Shown here piece by piece: positions 1 through 10,195 of a DNA stretch of 39,529 nucleotides. Numbering within the stretch: the first letter of the stretch is position 1; the number at the start of each line of letters is the position of its first letter. Below the pieces are notes generated by a model that was given only the letters and a program-made list of their open reading frames with translations, did no database searches and was not told the origin of the DNA. Position numbers and translations under genes: made by a program. The DNA is from Bodo saltans (taxonomy: Eukaryota > Euglenozoa > Kinetoplastea > Eubodonida > Bodonidae), in assembly GCA_001460835.1 (NCBI GenBank), contig CYKH01001111.1, forward strand, positions 12,917-52,445. The letters run 5' to 3'.

Positions 1-60
1 AGTTTCTGTACTTTATTGGTGTCTTTACATACACCCTCTATTATCGGAATTAATATTAAA

Positions 61-1347
61 ATGGGTCGAGTGCTCCTGTCAGCCACCGTCCTTTTGGCAA
101 TTGCTGTCATCGCGGTCCAGTCATCATTCTTTGACGGTAAGTCATCGAAGGTGGTCAATCTTACGCCCGAAGACTTCGACAAGAAGGTGATTGAGTCCAC
201 AGATTTGTGGATTGTTGAGTTCTACGCCCCATGGTGCGGGCACTGCAAGAACCTTGCCCCTGAGTGGGAGAAGGCTGCTGCACAGCTTGAGGGCTCCAAC
301 GTGCACATCGCCGCAGTTGACGCTGACAAGTTTGGCGAACTTGGTGGCCGCTTCCAGGTTCAGGGATTCCCCACCATCAAGGTATTCGGGGATGACAAGT
401 CGAACCCCTCCAATTACGAAGATCAACGCCGCGCTGCTTCCATTGTAAAGTTTGCGAAGAACGAGTGGAAGCGTATTGACAACAAGCGCAACGGCATCGA
501 CGCCCCCGTTGAGGAGGAGGAGCCTGAGGGTCCCCCGTCCTCTGAGTTTTATGACGGCACTGACGTCGTGGAGCTCTCCGACGCGATGATTGATGCTGAG
601 ATTGCCAAGGGCAAAGATGGTTGGATCATTGAATTCTACGCTCCATGGTGCGGCCACTGCAAGAATCTTGTTCCTGAGTGGAAGAAGGCAGCGACTCTCC
701 TTCAGGGCAGCATCAAGGTTGGTGCTATCGATGCAACTGCGCACAAGAAGTGGGCCGGGAAGTTTACTGTCAACGGATTCCCTACGATCAAGTTCATTCC
801 CCCAGGCAACCCCGATGCTGCCGAGGACTACCAAGGCGCTCGCAGCTCAGAGGCGATTGCGGAGTTCGGCTTCAAGAAGGCTGAGCTGTTCCCCAGCGGC
901 CCCATCGAGGTGAACCAGATTGAGAATCAAGAGTCTCTCGAGTCTCTCTGCGGTAAGAAGACCCTCTGCGTTATTTTTGTGGTTCCCCACGTCTTCGACA
1001 CAACTGCTGCCGGTCGCAACAAGCTGATTGAGCAATTTGCGGCTGTGGCTGGCAAGCTTCGCTCCCGCAGTGCTGCGTTCGGCTGGATTGTCGGTGGCGA
1101 GCACGAACGCTTCGAGACGGGCTTCAACCTTCATGGCTCATACCCAACCTACATTGCGCTGAACTACAAGAATCTGCGTGCGACAACCCACAAGGGCTCG
1201 TTCACAACGGAGAACATTGTAGCCAGCATCAAGAAGGTATTCGAGGGGAAGATCGCTGTATCCGCACTCAAGGAACTGCCAAAGCTGTCCAAGGGTGTTG
1301 CCCTCTGGGATGGCAAAGACTACGTTGTGCCCGAGGAGGACGAGTAG
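61..1347 (+). CDS. Protein disulfide isomerase, P5/PDIA6-like, two thioredoxin domains
   Basis: This gene encodes 428 residues and most likely catalyses disulfide formation and isomerisation in the ER lumen. The N-terminus (MGRVLLSATVLLAIAVIAVQS) is a signal peptide. Two thioredoxin domains follow, each with the active site WCGHC (Cys59/Cys62 and Cys197/Cys200) and a later GFPTIK motif holding the cis-proline. A redox-inactive C-terminal domain of about 150 residues (roughly 290-428) completes the a-a'-b order known for P5/PDIA6. I chose the ATG at 61 because the frame upstream has no other ATG and this start gives a clean signal peptide. The C-terminus is VVPEEDE, so there is no KDEL-type retrieval signal. 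Third positions are rich in C and G, suggesting strong expression. The family is clear. The exact orthologue is not certain. Confidence 0.93.
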   Translation: MGRVLLSATVLLAIAVIAVQSSFFDGKSSKVVNLTPEDFDKKVIESTDLWIVEFYAPWCGHCKNLAPEWEKAAAQLEGSNVHIAAVDADKFGELGGRFQVQGFPTIKVFGDDKSNPSNYEDQRRAASIVKFAKNEWKRIDNKRNGIDAPVEEEEPEGPPSSEFYDGTDVVELSDAMIDAEIAKGKDGWIIEFYAPWCGHCKNLVPEWKKAATLLQGSIKVGAIDATAHKKWAGKFTVNGFPTIKFIPPGNPDAAEDYQGARSSEAIAEFGFKKAELFPSGPIEVNQIENQESLESLCGKKTLCVIFVVPHVFDTTAAGRNKLIEQFAAVAGKLRSRSAAFGWIVGGEHERFETGFNLHGSYPTYIALNYKNLRATTHKGSFTTENIVASIKKVFEGKIAVSALKELPKLSKGVALWDGKDYVVPEEDE

Positions 1348-1803
1348 TAGTGCAAGCCCCCTTTTCTAAGAGAGCCAACAGCAGAAAGTACATGTGTGAT
1401 GTGTTTCCCTATTTGTTATTGAGCCCTACAGCCAAAATGTGCTCTGGAAGTAACGACCCGCGTTGATTCGAATTCGTAGGTTTGGTCTGTCCTTCGCTCT
1501 CTGTCTAGCATTTGTGCGTGCAAGCCAGTTTCGCAGCGTATGACGATCCGTCCTCGTTCTCCTGTTGGCAGTGTGTCAAGTCTTCGAAGCCTTTTGTGTG
1601 TCAATTGTTGTTCCAAGGAAAAAAAATTCCCCGCAAATCGTAACGCACAGTTCTCAAAGCGTTTCATTGCTCCTTTTGACATTCCCACGTTCGTTTTAGT
1701 TGCAAGCAATCAAGATTTTAGCACGCAAAGACAGAGAAGGGTTTAAGGAATTGATCACTCGTAGAAATATTTCGTTCATAGAAACTCCGTTCCACACAGC
1801 CAT
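1348..1803 (+). other. Intergenic spacer between PDI and BEACH-like gene
   Basis: This 456-base spacer has no supportable gene. It must hold the PDI 3' UTR and poly(A) site and the leader of the next gene. Pyrimidine-rich stretches occur near 1549-1571 and 1671-1699. A short ATG frame at 1540-1746 has no recognisable protein character and overlaps the pyrimidine tract. Confidence 0.6.
1671..1699 (+). promoter_or_regulatory. Probable spliced-leader acceptor for the BEACH-like gene
   Basis: A T/C-rich tract ends in TTTTAG at 1699. No ATG lies between this AG and the start codon at 1804, giving a predicted leader of about 104 bases. The trans-splicing role is inferred from the kinetoplastid-like layout. 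Confidence 0.5.
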
Positions 1804-4800
1804 ATGCAACGCGCAATCAGCACTGAACACATCGCTGACTTTGCTCAGCATGCTGTGAACAGCATTCGTCGATTGATGTCGAGCTCTAACTTCGATAGCA
1901 TGACGCCTTCCCAACAAGACTTATCTAGCACCTCAAAGCAAATCGAAGACCTATGCGTCAAGAAGCACGGCGGCATCTCAAAGTTAGACAGCAGCGTCAT
2001 TGAGTTGTACTCCAAAAGCTTTGCGGATGAATTGGACCTGTTGATGGACGCGAATGGGCTGAAGGAGGGAGGGATGCCATCAAGCAGCCAAAGCAGCCTC
2101 AGCACCCCGGATTTGGCCAACACCCCGTCGTCACCAAGTGCGCGCACCGGCAGCGCAGGGCAGTCGGTCATGAAACCCATGAACGACGCTCTGTTTCTTC
2201 AAGCGACGGAATGCTTGAAGCATGTCTCGAGGAGCTTCGGTCAACGGGCACTTGAGGCATTCCAAAATGCGCAGCTACTCGAGCACCTACTAAAATGGTT
2301 TCTTGCGAGTAGCGGCAATGTTTCCAAGAAGATGTATGATGCTGTACACGTAGCACTGCAAGAAGTGTTTGGTGAGCTGTCTGGTGCACTGCGGTGCGGA
2401 ATGGGTGTTCTGTTCACCTTCCTACAACATGCTCGCACGCCTTCGGAGTTGGCAGCCCCCGCCCACCTTCGAGCTCTGTACTTCTTTATTGGGTTGATTC
2501 GTCGAAGCGATGTTTCCGTTTCTGTGACAGCCGTTGAGCAGGCTCGCAATCGTCCTTTTGAGCAAGAACTCGTTCAGCTGCTCCTCGGCCACATTCGACT
2601 CCTGCAGGGCGCTCTAGATGTGGATCAGCACCCCACGAGCCACTCCACTGCCACCACTGGTGCTGGTCGGTTGACAACATGTAGCGTCATGTCCATTTCG
2701 CTGATTCATTGTCTCATACGAGGAAGCACGGAGCTGAAGAGACTGGTGCTTAGTGAACCAGATATCCGGGGCTTATGGTCGTTTGTGGCAACGCAGTGCG
2801 GGAGGATGGATGTCATAATGACCCAGACGGCTCACGTTGGCAACAAATCTGAGGACCGTGCAATGTCATTTGATACCATCGGGGCCTGGGCAGGTGACCT
2901 CGCCGAGATGCTGTTAGAACTTTGCACCACGGATAGCTTCTCCCTGAGGCGCCAAAGCTTGTACGCACCGGAGAGCGCAGCACCACCAACGCCTCCAAGT
3001 GTCCGGAGTGGCCTGCCTACTGGGCGAGGAGGCCAGGGGGCGAGTATTCCTGCGCCTCCCGCTGGTCCATCGGCGTCACGCAGGTGGGAAGTGTTGCCAA
3101 CCAATTGGGATGTCACATTGACGACCGGCGCCACTGCCGTGTGGCGCTTTGCCTCTGTACTGTCAGGATGCAAGATCCCACTCACCTCCGTCAGACCATT
3201 GCTTCAGTTCATTGGATCACTCGACACGGCATCGAATCCAACCGCAGATTACATCTTCCGGTGCGTGTGCGCATCGCTGTTGCTGCTGTGCAACGCCAGT
3301 CCTGTCAACGTCAGCGTCTTGTCGGAAGCAGGAGCACTTGGCATGATCATTGAGATGCTCACCGACCCCGCCACCTCTGCATTCCCACGACGCCAAGATG
3401 TGTCGCCCCTCATCGCACATGGGGCGGCAGAGGCGGCAGCTACCATTGCGGGATCCACCTCGTTTGACGATCCAACATCTCCCGCATCGACAAAGCTGAG
3501 TGAGGCAAGTCGCCAACTTGTCTTGTCCCTCCTCTCCATTCTTGCGTCGCAGCATTTCAAGTCACAAGATCTTTCCATGTTCCTATGCGCCGTAGAAGCA
3601 ATGCGGCAGCATCAAACCACTGCCGAGGATTGCGAGGTGATTGAACACATGCTGAACACGGTGGGCAATACCATCTACACGAAACAACTTCTGTTCTACG
3701 GTGGCGATGCAAGTGCAATATGCCCCGTGGATCGCTTTGCTGGGCGTTGGTACGGCTACACCTTCAGCGCGTGGATCAACCCACTCTGCGTGTGGAGCGA
3801 AGGCTGCGCGCTGTACTCGTACGCAGATCCCTCCACCCCGTCCGCTGTTGTCATCTGCCTAGTGGCGAATGGCAGATCACGCTCATTGGCCATTCGGACC
3901 TTCAGCAACAAAGACTTCTCGATTGCACTAATCCCAGATACCGCACTGGCTGCGGAGGCGTGGAACCACATCGCGATTGTGCACAACATCACTGGATTTA
4001 CCGTCTACATCAACGGCAGGAAGACCAGCAATAGCACCAACCCACCATTCCCAAAGGAGCCATCAAGGCCACACAAGTTGCTGTTTGGACTGGGTACTGA
4101 CTGCAGTTTTGTCGATGCAGCGGCTTCCGCAGCTGCTGGATCGGGTCAAGGATCATCCCTCCCCGTGGATAGCAACTCCGGCAGCAGCGGTGCAGTCATC
4201 AGCTCAGGCACACCGAACCGTGTGCCATCATTTTACGGCTACGTCACTGGCTTTGAACTCCTTGACGGTGCGTTGAACGAGAAAGATGTGGAGCGCATCG
4301 CAAACCATGGCCCTGAAACTCGTAGTCAATTGGCAGAGCCCGCTCACTCTATTCCAACGCTCATTGCAGTGGTGCCCAGCGCAAAAGCGGATGAGGTGGA
4401 ATGGCTCGGCTCCGTTTTGAAGAAAGACTCTCCGTTGGTGAAGCTCAGTGGCATCACCCCATACGAAGTCCCAGATGTCCCTGGAACATTTGTATCTCTC
4501 GGTGTGGTATCCTGGGCCACTGATGTGTTGAGGTCAATCGATCATAAATGTGCGAACCGGAACATCATCGCAGTGCTGTGCGCCGAATTCCTCTCCACCA
4601 CGTTCAAGCTGGCAAAGAAGGAGGAGTTGACCAAGTACCAAGACATGGGAATTCTTGATGACGTGCGCCGCATTTTACTGCAATGGGGCAACACATGCCC
4701 AGCCGAGTTCACCAACTCGTTGCTCAGCATTGCTGTGCCACGAGGAAGCGGCAAACAGATGCGAACCAACCCCTCCACTTCTCGCATTCTGAACATTGTC

Positions 4801-7242
4801 CTCGACTTGCTCGCACGCCCCGGAGGCCAGCTGGCATTCTACCAAACAACCCTCAAAGACCTTAGTGAACTGTTATCTAACAGCGAAAACGCAAAGCTTT
4901 TCAAGGAACAAAGCACACGCTTTACGACACTGCTGATGCTGTCCTCTGCCCTGCCTGTGGAATCCATTCAAGACTTCGTGTCACTCGTGGAGAAGCTGTT
5001 CAAAGAGCCAGCGGAGTTAGAGCAGCTCCTTCGCTTCTTGGCGTACCTTGGCCCCTCGCGCCACAATGAAATGGTGGCGTGTGAATTGCTGCGAATGTTG
5101 TACGATGTTGCGCGACCAACGCCCGTCATGTGCGATGTCATCGCGAATGCATTCAACGGCACTGGAGTTGTGTGGTTGGTGTACCTGATTCATGGAACGA
5201 GGCATCGGTCAGAGGCCACACGTGTGTGTACCATGAAGTTGCTAGCCTTGGTGCTGCACTGCAGTCGCAAAGCTCGCGAGGTATTTACAAAGGTGAATGG
5301 ATTTGATATGCTTACCAATGCCGTGATTGAGAACCCCCATCAATTAGCAACAACAGCGGAGCTACACTTGACATCATCTGCGTCTCCGAGCGCTGCAGCA
5401 GCAGCCGTCCCACCTGCAGCTGCCGTTGTGGCTGCAGCGTCGTCATCATCTGGTCCGTCCGTGTCGCCAGCCGCAAAGATTTCAGTGGTTGTTAGTGATC
5501 CTTCATCGTTATCGAGCTCCCATCAACACGCATCCAATCTTCAAATCCCAGTGAGGTTGATGACTTACAATTATTTATTCAAGTTCGCACTTGACTTTTA
5601 CACGCCAAATAGCGACTCCGGCTCGAGCGATGGGCAGCAAGCCGCTCGTCCTAAACACGCTGATCCGACGCGAGCCAGCGGGAGCGCAGCGGTCTTTGGA
5701 TTTCATGGGCACCTTCCTGGCGTCATTCCGTTGAGAGCCGCTCGTCGAGGTTTGAACGTCGACCTTGGCTACGGCAACGAGTTCGGGGACGTGGAGGGTC
5801 GCCTCTCCGTGGATGAAAACTACAGTGCCCAGACGGTGAGTAAGGACAGGCTCGTCCATCCCCAAGTGGTCCACACTGTCCTGCTTCTGCTTGGCCAAGC
5901 CATCCGTCAGCTCCTTGCAGACTCTGCCGCGTCTGGTCTCATGAGTGACGAGCCCAGCAAAGATGGTTTGTCTGAAGAGCACCAATCCATCGCCACGCCC
6001 TCAGTATCCAACTCCAAACGCGAGGATGATACCACTGATGCTGTGTTGAAGGTCCTTGCGTACTTGGACCGAATTGTTGATCTCACACCGAATGCGTCGG
6101 TGCTTGTCACGCAACCTTGGCTGGAGTGGCTCTGGGTAGCAGTAGAGCCGCTGTTCGCTGCGTCGGGCATGAACTCCTCGCCTTTGATGGTGGACACGTC
6201 AAGCAACGCTTCCTGTGCGGCGCGCCAGCTCCTAGGAAGTGCGGAGCCGATCATCCGGTCCATCATTCGCAAGGTGTGCGTGGTCGACCTCAGCAAAGGG
6301 AGCAAGACGTCACATTTCCGCAAGGTGGTGAAGGAGCATATGGATGAGCCTATCCTTCAGCAACTTGTTCTGGAAGAGATTGTTCGCCACTTTTCAGAGA
6401 ACAATAGATTGGATACGATGGATCCTTCGGAGGCAACGTACTGCATCCGCAACTTAGATGGCTTGTTGCAGAATATCGACGAGTGTGTCATGCCATTCCC
6501 GAACTCTCTGGCGTTTGAAATTGTGTTTGCCATTCGTCGAATCGCTGTGAACAACAACACGTGGGTTCGCTTGAAGATGAAGAGCAGCACCAAGTTGTTT
6601 GAAATCCGCGATCGTTTGGCGTTTATGCTACTGACTTCCATCAAAGAATTCAGCAAGGAGGACGAAGAGTTTATTCGCAGTCTCATTGACGCCAATATTC
6701 AGGACGTCAACACGTTACATGTCGTGCTTAAAGGTATTGTAGACGCTGTCCAGCAGCGGAATCTGGAGGAAGTGGAGACCCTCCAAGGGGTGTTGCGGTT
6801 GGTGTACAGTCTTGAACTGGAGCAGCGCAAGGCTTTGCAGAAGCTTCTTGACACTGACTCTGTTGAGCTCCTCCAGCAGCGCGAGAAGGCTGGAGCTGGC
6901 ACTCCAACAAACGACGGATCTTCAGCGGCCACGGACTTCATCTCGTGGTGCATGAAAAATGAATCCAAATGGGAGACGATGACGCAGCGTATTCTTCGAG
7001 GGTACCGCCCTGTTGAGTCAGAAGTGAAGAACCACAACGACAAAAGGGAAAAGGAGCGAGCCTCCAAGATGAAAATTGTCAAAGCTGATGTTGACAAGAA
7101 ATACGTGGGCCTTCTGAAAGGTGCTCAGGAACTCGAGAAAGTTAGAGGCGAGATCGACGGAAAGAGCTTTCAACAGTTTTCCGATTGGATCACCGAGTGC
7201 AAGCTTGTTCGAACTGAACAGGAGGGAGCACGCACTGCGTAG
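1804..7242 (+). CDS. BEACH-family-like protein (ConA-like plus armadillo regions) lacking the BEACH domain
   Basis: This 1812-residue protein resembles the N-terminal half of neurobeachin/LvsA/ALFY-type proteins, which act in membrane traffic. Residues about 640-840 look like a concanavalin A-like (LamG-like) sandwich: FSAWINPL, then WNHIAIVHN and VYINGRK, then FYGYVTGFELLDGALNE. Helical armadillo-like sequence lies on both sides and resembles the region called DUF4704 in neurobeachins. A low-complexity Ala/Ser/Pro insert sits near residues 1190-1230. The last 100 residues are Lys/Glu-rich and end SDWITECKLVRTEQEGARTA, which resembles the segment just before the PH-BEACH module in family members. 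No PH, BEACH or WD40 sequence follows in any frame before the next gene. The start is the first ATG after a good acceptor. Family placement is from motif resemblance only. Confidence 0.65.
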   Translation: MQRAISTEHIADFAQHAVNSIRRLMSSSNFDSMTPSQQDLSSTSKQIEDLCVKKHGGISKLDSSVIELYSKSFADELDLLMDANGLKEGGMPSSSQSSLSTPDLANTPSSPSARTGSAGQSVMKPMNDALFLQATECLKHVSRSFGQRALEAFQNAQLLEHLLKWFLASSGNVSKKMYDAVHVALQEVFGELSGALRCGMGVLFTFLQHARTPSELAAPAHLRALYFFIGLIRRSDVSVSVTAVEQARNRPFEQELVQLLLGHIRLLQGALDVDQHPTSHSTATTGAGRLTTCSVMSISLIHCLIRGSTELKRLVLSEPDIRGLWSFVATQCGRMDVIMTQTAHVGNKSEDRAMSFDTIGAWAGDLAEMLLELCTTDSFSLRRQSLYAPESAAPPTPPSVRSGLPTGRGGQGASIPAPPAGPSASRRWEVLPTNWDVTLTTGATAVWRFASVLSGCKIPLTSVRPLLQFIGSLDTASNPTADYIFRCVCASLLLLCNASPVNVSVLSEAGALGMIIEMLTDPATSAFPRRQDVSPLIAHGAAEAAATIAGSTSFDDPTSPASTKLSEASRQLVLSLLSILASQHFKSQDLSMFLCAVEAMRQHQTTAEDCEVIEHMLNTVGNTIYTKQLLFYGGDASAICPVDRFAGRWYGYTFSAWINPLCVWSEGCALYSYADPSTPSAVVICLVANGRSRSLAIRTFSNKDFSIALIPDTALAAEAWNHIAIVHNITGFTVYINGRKTSNSTNPPFPKEPSRPHKLLFGLGTDCSFVDAAASAAAGSGQGSSLPVDSNSGSSGAVISSGTPNRVPSFYGYVTGFELLDGALNEKDVERIANHGPETRSQLAEPAHSIPTLIAVVPSAKADEVEWLGSVLKKDSPLVKLSGITPYEVPDVPGTFVSLGVVSWATDVLRSIDHKCANRNIIAVLCAEFLSTTFKLAKKEELTKYQDMGILDDVRRILLQWGNTCPAEFTNSLLSIAVPRGSGKQMRTNPSTSRILNIVLDLLARPGGQLAFYQTTLKDLSELLSNSENAKLFKEQSTRFTTLLMLSSALPVESIQDFVSLVEKLFKEPAELEQLLRFLAYLGPSRHNEMVACELLRMLYDVARPTPVMCDVIANAFNGTGVVWLVYLIHGTRHRSEATRVCTMKLLALVLHCSRKAREVFTKVNGFDMLTNAVIENPHQLATTAELHLTSSASPSAAAAAVPPAAAVVAAASSSSGPSVSPAAKISVVVSDPSSLSSSHQHASNLQIPVRLMTYNYLFKFALDFYTPNSDSGSSDGQQAARPKHADPTRASGSAAVFGFHGHLPGVIPLRAARRGLNVDLGYGNEFGDVEGRLSVDENYSAQTVSKDRLVHPQVVHTVLLLLGQAIRQLLADSAASGLMSDEPSKDGLSEEHQSIATPSVSNSKREDDTTDAVLKVLAYLDRIVDLTPNASVLVTQPWLEWLWVAVEPLFAASGMNSSPLMVDTSSNASCAARQLLGSAEPIIRSIIRKVCVVDLSKGSKTSHFRKVVKEHMDEPILQQLVLEEIVRHFSENNRLDTMDPSEATYCIRNLDGLLQNIDECVMPFPNSLAFEIVFAIRRIAVNNNTWVRLKMKSSTKLFEIRDRLAFMLLTSIKEFSKEDEEFIRSLIDANIQDVNTLHVVLKGIVDAVQQRNLEEVETLQGVLRLVYSLELEQRKALQKLLDTDSVELLQQREKAGAGTPTNDGSSAATDFISWCMKNESKWETMTQRILRGYRPVESEVKNHNDKREKERASKMKIVKADVDKKYVGLLKGAQELEKVRGEIDGKSFQQFSDWITECKLVRTEQEGARTA

Positions 7243-7700
7243 GCGCGGAAGAATGGAGAATGGACGCGGAACGCTGTCAGTTATTGCAAACATCTTAAAA
7301 GCAAGTATGATGTGTCACCCATCAATACACAAAATTAGAACAACAATGAACAACTACGAACTTTTTTTTCTGCTCAAAGATTGAGAGATGCAAGTGAGAG
7401 AATGTGGGACTACCATGATCACGGTGAAAGGCGTGTCCGCTCAAGAAGAGCAAGTCCTCAATCTCTTTGAATAAGCGTGCTGCACCACTGCTGTTACAAA
7501 TATGCTTGACGAACTCGGAAGAAAGATTTGCAACAAACGATCACATTGTGGTTGTTCCTTTTCTTTGCACTTGCACAAAAATAATTGCAACTCGCTTTCA
7601 CAATTGCTCTTAGGATTTTTGTTTCCATCACAAGATTATTTTATAAATTGCGGAACATCAAATCATTTACCACATCTCGTGTCACATCAAACCATCACGA
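7243..7700 (+). other. Intergenic spacer, no gene seen
   Basis: This 458-base spacer was read in all three + frames for a continuation of the preceding BEACH-like protein, and none was seen. The left part is A-rich and suits a 3' UTR. The right part holds the acceptor for the next gene. An ATG frame at 7502-7780 overlaps the acceptor and looks like chance. Confidence 0.6.
7591..7613 (+). promoter_or_regulatory. Probable spliced-leader acceptor for the polytopic membrane protein
   Basis: A pyrimidine-rich run ends in CTCTTAG at 7613. No ATG occurs between it and the start at 7701, giving a predicted leader of 87 bases. A second AG (CACAAG, about 7633) is an alternative. Confidence 0.5.
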
Positions 7701-10034
7701 ATGGAAGTTGGAGAACTTTTTCACCACATAAGCAGCCTAGGAGTTGGATCCTCCAGTGCTCAGTGGTCAGTGGCCCCTGAAGTACACGTTTGGATCATTG
7801 CTATCACACTCCTAGCAGCGGCTGTTGGGAGAGATATTTGCTCATTTGGTTTTCGAGAGCGGTGGAGATGGTTCACCTGCTCCTTTCTGCTTCAAACCGT
7901 CCTTGCGCTTGCAGTGGTCTTATCCGTAACTCAAGCGGCAGCAGCCGGATTGCTATCGTGGACAGTACTCCTGGGCTGCTGTGCGTTCGTCGTCGTGATG
8001 CCGAGAAGCCAGCTGTGGTACTTTCGCGCCTGGACGTTGTGCTTTCTTTCCACGCTGCTTGTTGCAAGCATTCTGACACCAGTGATGCTCCCTGCACTCC
8101 TGCCCCCTGCACCCCTTGCCATCTCGCACAGAGGTCATCGTGATGCGTTTGTGGTTCCTTTTGGTGGTGCTCGAGTGTTCTTCTCTCCAACCCAGTCCAT
8201 CGTCGCGAATCCAGTATTCAACGTCTACGACAATGTTCAGCTCACCACGTTGATCTCACAAGCACCCCTGATGCTGCACAACACAACCATCGTGTCAAGT
8301 GGAAACCGTTTCCGGATGTTTCAGCTTAGCCTTACTCTTGATTCAGGCAGCGGCATCGCAGTGCTCGGTGCTGAAAGTTATGTGGAGAACTGCACGATTC
8401 GCTGCGATACACTTCCTTGCGTGTGGCTCAGGAGGGCCAACGCTGCCACAGTGGTATTACGAGACGTGCGATTCGCTCACCAAGATCAGGAGTGGTACAT
8501 CGGTGACGGTAGTGCAACCAATTTCTGCTCGCCTTCATCATCATCGACGTCGATCGAGGACGCTCGGCCACCACCCATTGGATGTGTCGACGCGGTGGAT
8601 GAGTCGACATCGGCGTTCTCTTCTCTCGCGCCGGTGCTGCCACGTGCGTCAGTGTCATCAGTGGCATCACCAATTCGTGTGGAAGAGTTACGTGATGTGG
8701 CTCCCTTTGCAATGCTTGCACTTGAACAGGTTCCGATGGTGCTTGGCGCTGCCTCCGCTATTGGTAGCGCCGTGGGGCTCTACGTCGTGATCCCGCTGGG
8801 CCGAATAGTCGTGAGTGCTCTCATGCTCACCGCTGATGTTGTGATTCCTATTGTTCAAGCTGCGTATGTGCTGGGGTGCAAAATTGCAACGGTCGTGTCA
8901 TGCAGGGTGATCACAGTGTCGTACTTCCAACGCCTTCATTGTGCAGTTGCGTTCCACGCGTATGAAAATGATGCGCACTTCGCGACGATCCAAGTTGTGA
9001 TCGACATGCTGACGGACACCCTTAAAGACGTTCACGAAGTCCCAATCGTATCCCCTTCGCTGTACATGTCATGGAACTTAGAGCGACATGTAGCGCTCCT
9101 ATGTTGGAATGGTGCGTGGCAAGTGACGAGAGTCGCACTTAATGGCGTGACGTGGCTGTGGCCCACCTTGTCGTCGTTTGCCGTTGGGCCGCTGGTAGGT
9201 GTGCTTCACTCCGGGAGCCGTGCAGTTGGCCAACTGATGTGGTGGAGCATCTCCTTCTCATTCCAGTCCAACGTGTTCGACATATGGGCTTGGAAGATCA
9301 ACGCGGCGATTCTCGGAGGACTGCGATTCCTGCTCGACCCTCTCTTCTCGCTTGTGCGGATGGTGTTCTGGGCATTGTGGGGGCTCCTTCGTGTGTACCA
9401 AACAACAAGCTTCTCCACGCATCTGCTGGTGACGTTGCTTCAAAGTGGTCTTCTCGGGATCATTCTGTACCGCGACTTCAGAGGCCGCGTGACATCGCAG
9501 AAGGAAAATCAAAATTGGTTTATGAGATCTGTTGCAACGATCCCCATGGCGGTGGCTGGCATGTTCCGGCACTACAGTGCACGTGCCGCGACGTACTTGG
9601 TGGTCCACCTGGTGTCCGTGATTCTCGTCGTGGGAACAGGCGTCATTCCTTTTGGGGGTGCGCTGTATTCTTTGGCATTGCAGTTCATTCTACCGACGGC
9701 TTCCACATACGGTTGGACCATTTTCTTTCACGAGCCGGAGACCGATGAGTTATTTTGGCGTCGTGTCAGTTGGTCGAGTTGCTTGAGAGCGTTGGGCTGC
9801 GTTGTCATCCAGAAAACACTTGGCGACTTTGTGTTTCATATTGTGTGGGAGATCTTTATGGGAATCTGCATGGTGGGACTTGGCTTTCTGGGCATGCTGT
9901 GGATGCGTCGAGACAAAAAGAATAATGGCTCTCTGCCACCCACGGTAACAGCAGAAGCCGTCCAACCCTCCCAGCAGGTCGCCACTCCAAGAGTGGTAGA
10001 TGATACGGATCGAGCTTCACGCGAAATTCACTAG
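7701..10034 (+). CDS. Polytopic membrane protein of unknown function
   Basis: I do not recognise this 777-residue protein. The N-terminal 135 residues contain about four hydrophobic segments (for example WIIAITLLAAAVG, LLQTVLALAVVLSVT, LLSWTVLLGCCAFVVV and LCFLSTLLVASILT). A non-hydrophobic region of about 200 residues (140-340) follows, rich in short beta-like stretches with paired cysteines (ENCTIRCDTLPC), probably outside the membrane. From about residue 345 to 755 there are at least six more hydrophobic segments, ending with one near VWEIFMGICMVGLGFLGMLW. The tail is short and charged. ATG 7701 is the first after the acceptor. The membrane topology is read from hydrophobicity by eye. Transporter, channel or structural roles are all open. 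Confidence 0.8.
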   Translation: MEVGELFHHISSLGVGSSSAQWSVAPEVHVWIIAITLLAAAVGRDICSFGFRERWRWFTCSFLLQTVLALAVVLSVTQAAAAGLLSWTVLLGCCAFVVVMPRSQLWYFRAWTLCFLSTLLVASILTPVMLPALLPPAPLAISHRGHRDAFVVPFGGARVFFSPTQSIVANPVFNVYDNVQLTTLISQAPLMLHNTTIVSSGNRFRMFQLSLTLDSGSGIAVLGAESYVENCTIRCDTLPCVWLRRANAATVVLRDVRFAHQDQEWYIGDGSATNFCSPSSSSTSIEDARPPPIGCVDAVDESTSAFSSLAPVLPRASVSSVASPIRVEELRDVAPFAMLALEQVPMVLGAASAIGSAVGLYVVIPLGRIVVSALMLTADVVIPIVQAAYVLGCKIATVVSCRVITVSYFQRLHCAVAFHAYENDAHFATIQVVIDMLTDTLKDVHEVPIVSPSLYMSWNLERHVALLCWNGAWQVTRVALNGVTWLWPTLSSFAVGPLVGVLHSGSRAVGQLMWWSISFSFQSNVFDIWAWKINAAILGGLRFLLDPLFSLVRMVFWALWGLLRVYQTTSFSTHLLVTLLQSGLLGIILYRDFRGRVTSQKENQNWFMRSVATIPMAVAGMFRHYSARAATYLVVHLVSVILVVGTGVIPFGGALYSLALQFILPTASTYGWTIFFHEPETDELFWRRVSWSSCLRALGCVVIQKTLGDFVFHIVWEIFMGICMVGLGFLGMLWMRRDKKNNGSLPPTVTAEAVQPSQQVATPRVVDDTDRASREIH

Positions 10035-10150
10035 ATTAAAAAAGAAGAAAATGGAAGCAATCACATCGTGTCATATCAACATGTGTGGGAAGGAGTTCTC
10101 TTTCCTTGTTGAGGGGGATGCATGTGTGTGCGCGCTCATTTGTATTGTTA

Positions 10151-10174
10151 AACTTTTTTTTGCTGCCATTTCAG
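10151..10174 (+). promoter_or_regulatory. Strong spliced-leader acceptor for the Nup85-like gene
   Basis: The tract AACTTTTTTTTGCTGCCATT runs into TCAG at 10174. The resulting leader of about 119 bases would contain a small upstream ORF (10196-10270) before the main ATG at 10294. Confidence 0.6.
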
Positions 10175-10195
10175 GGATTTCATAGTGCGGGATCG

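Noticed and set aside
16-60. TTG-started extension of PDI
   Set aside because: It would place 15 residues before a good signal peptide and has no ATG.
142-834. Minus-strand frame of 230 codons opposite PDI
   Set aside because: It is a shadow of the PDI coding sequence.
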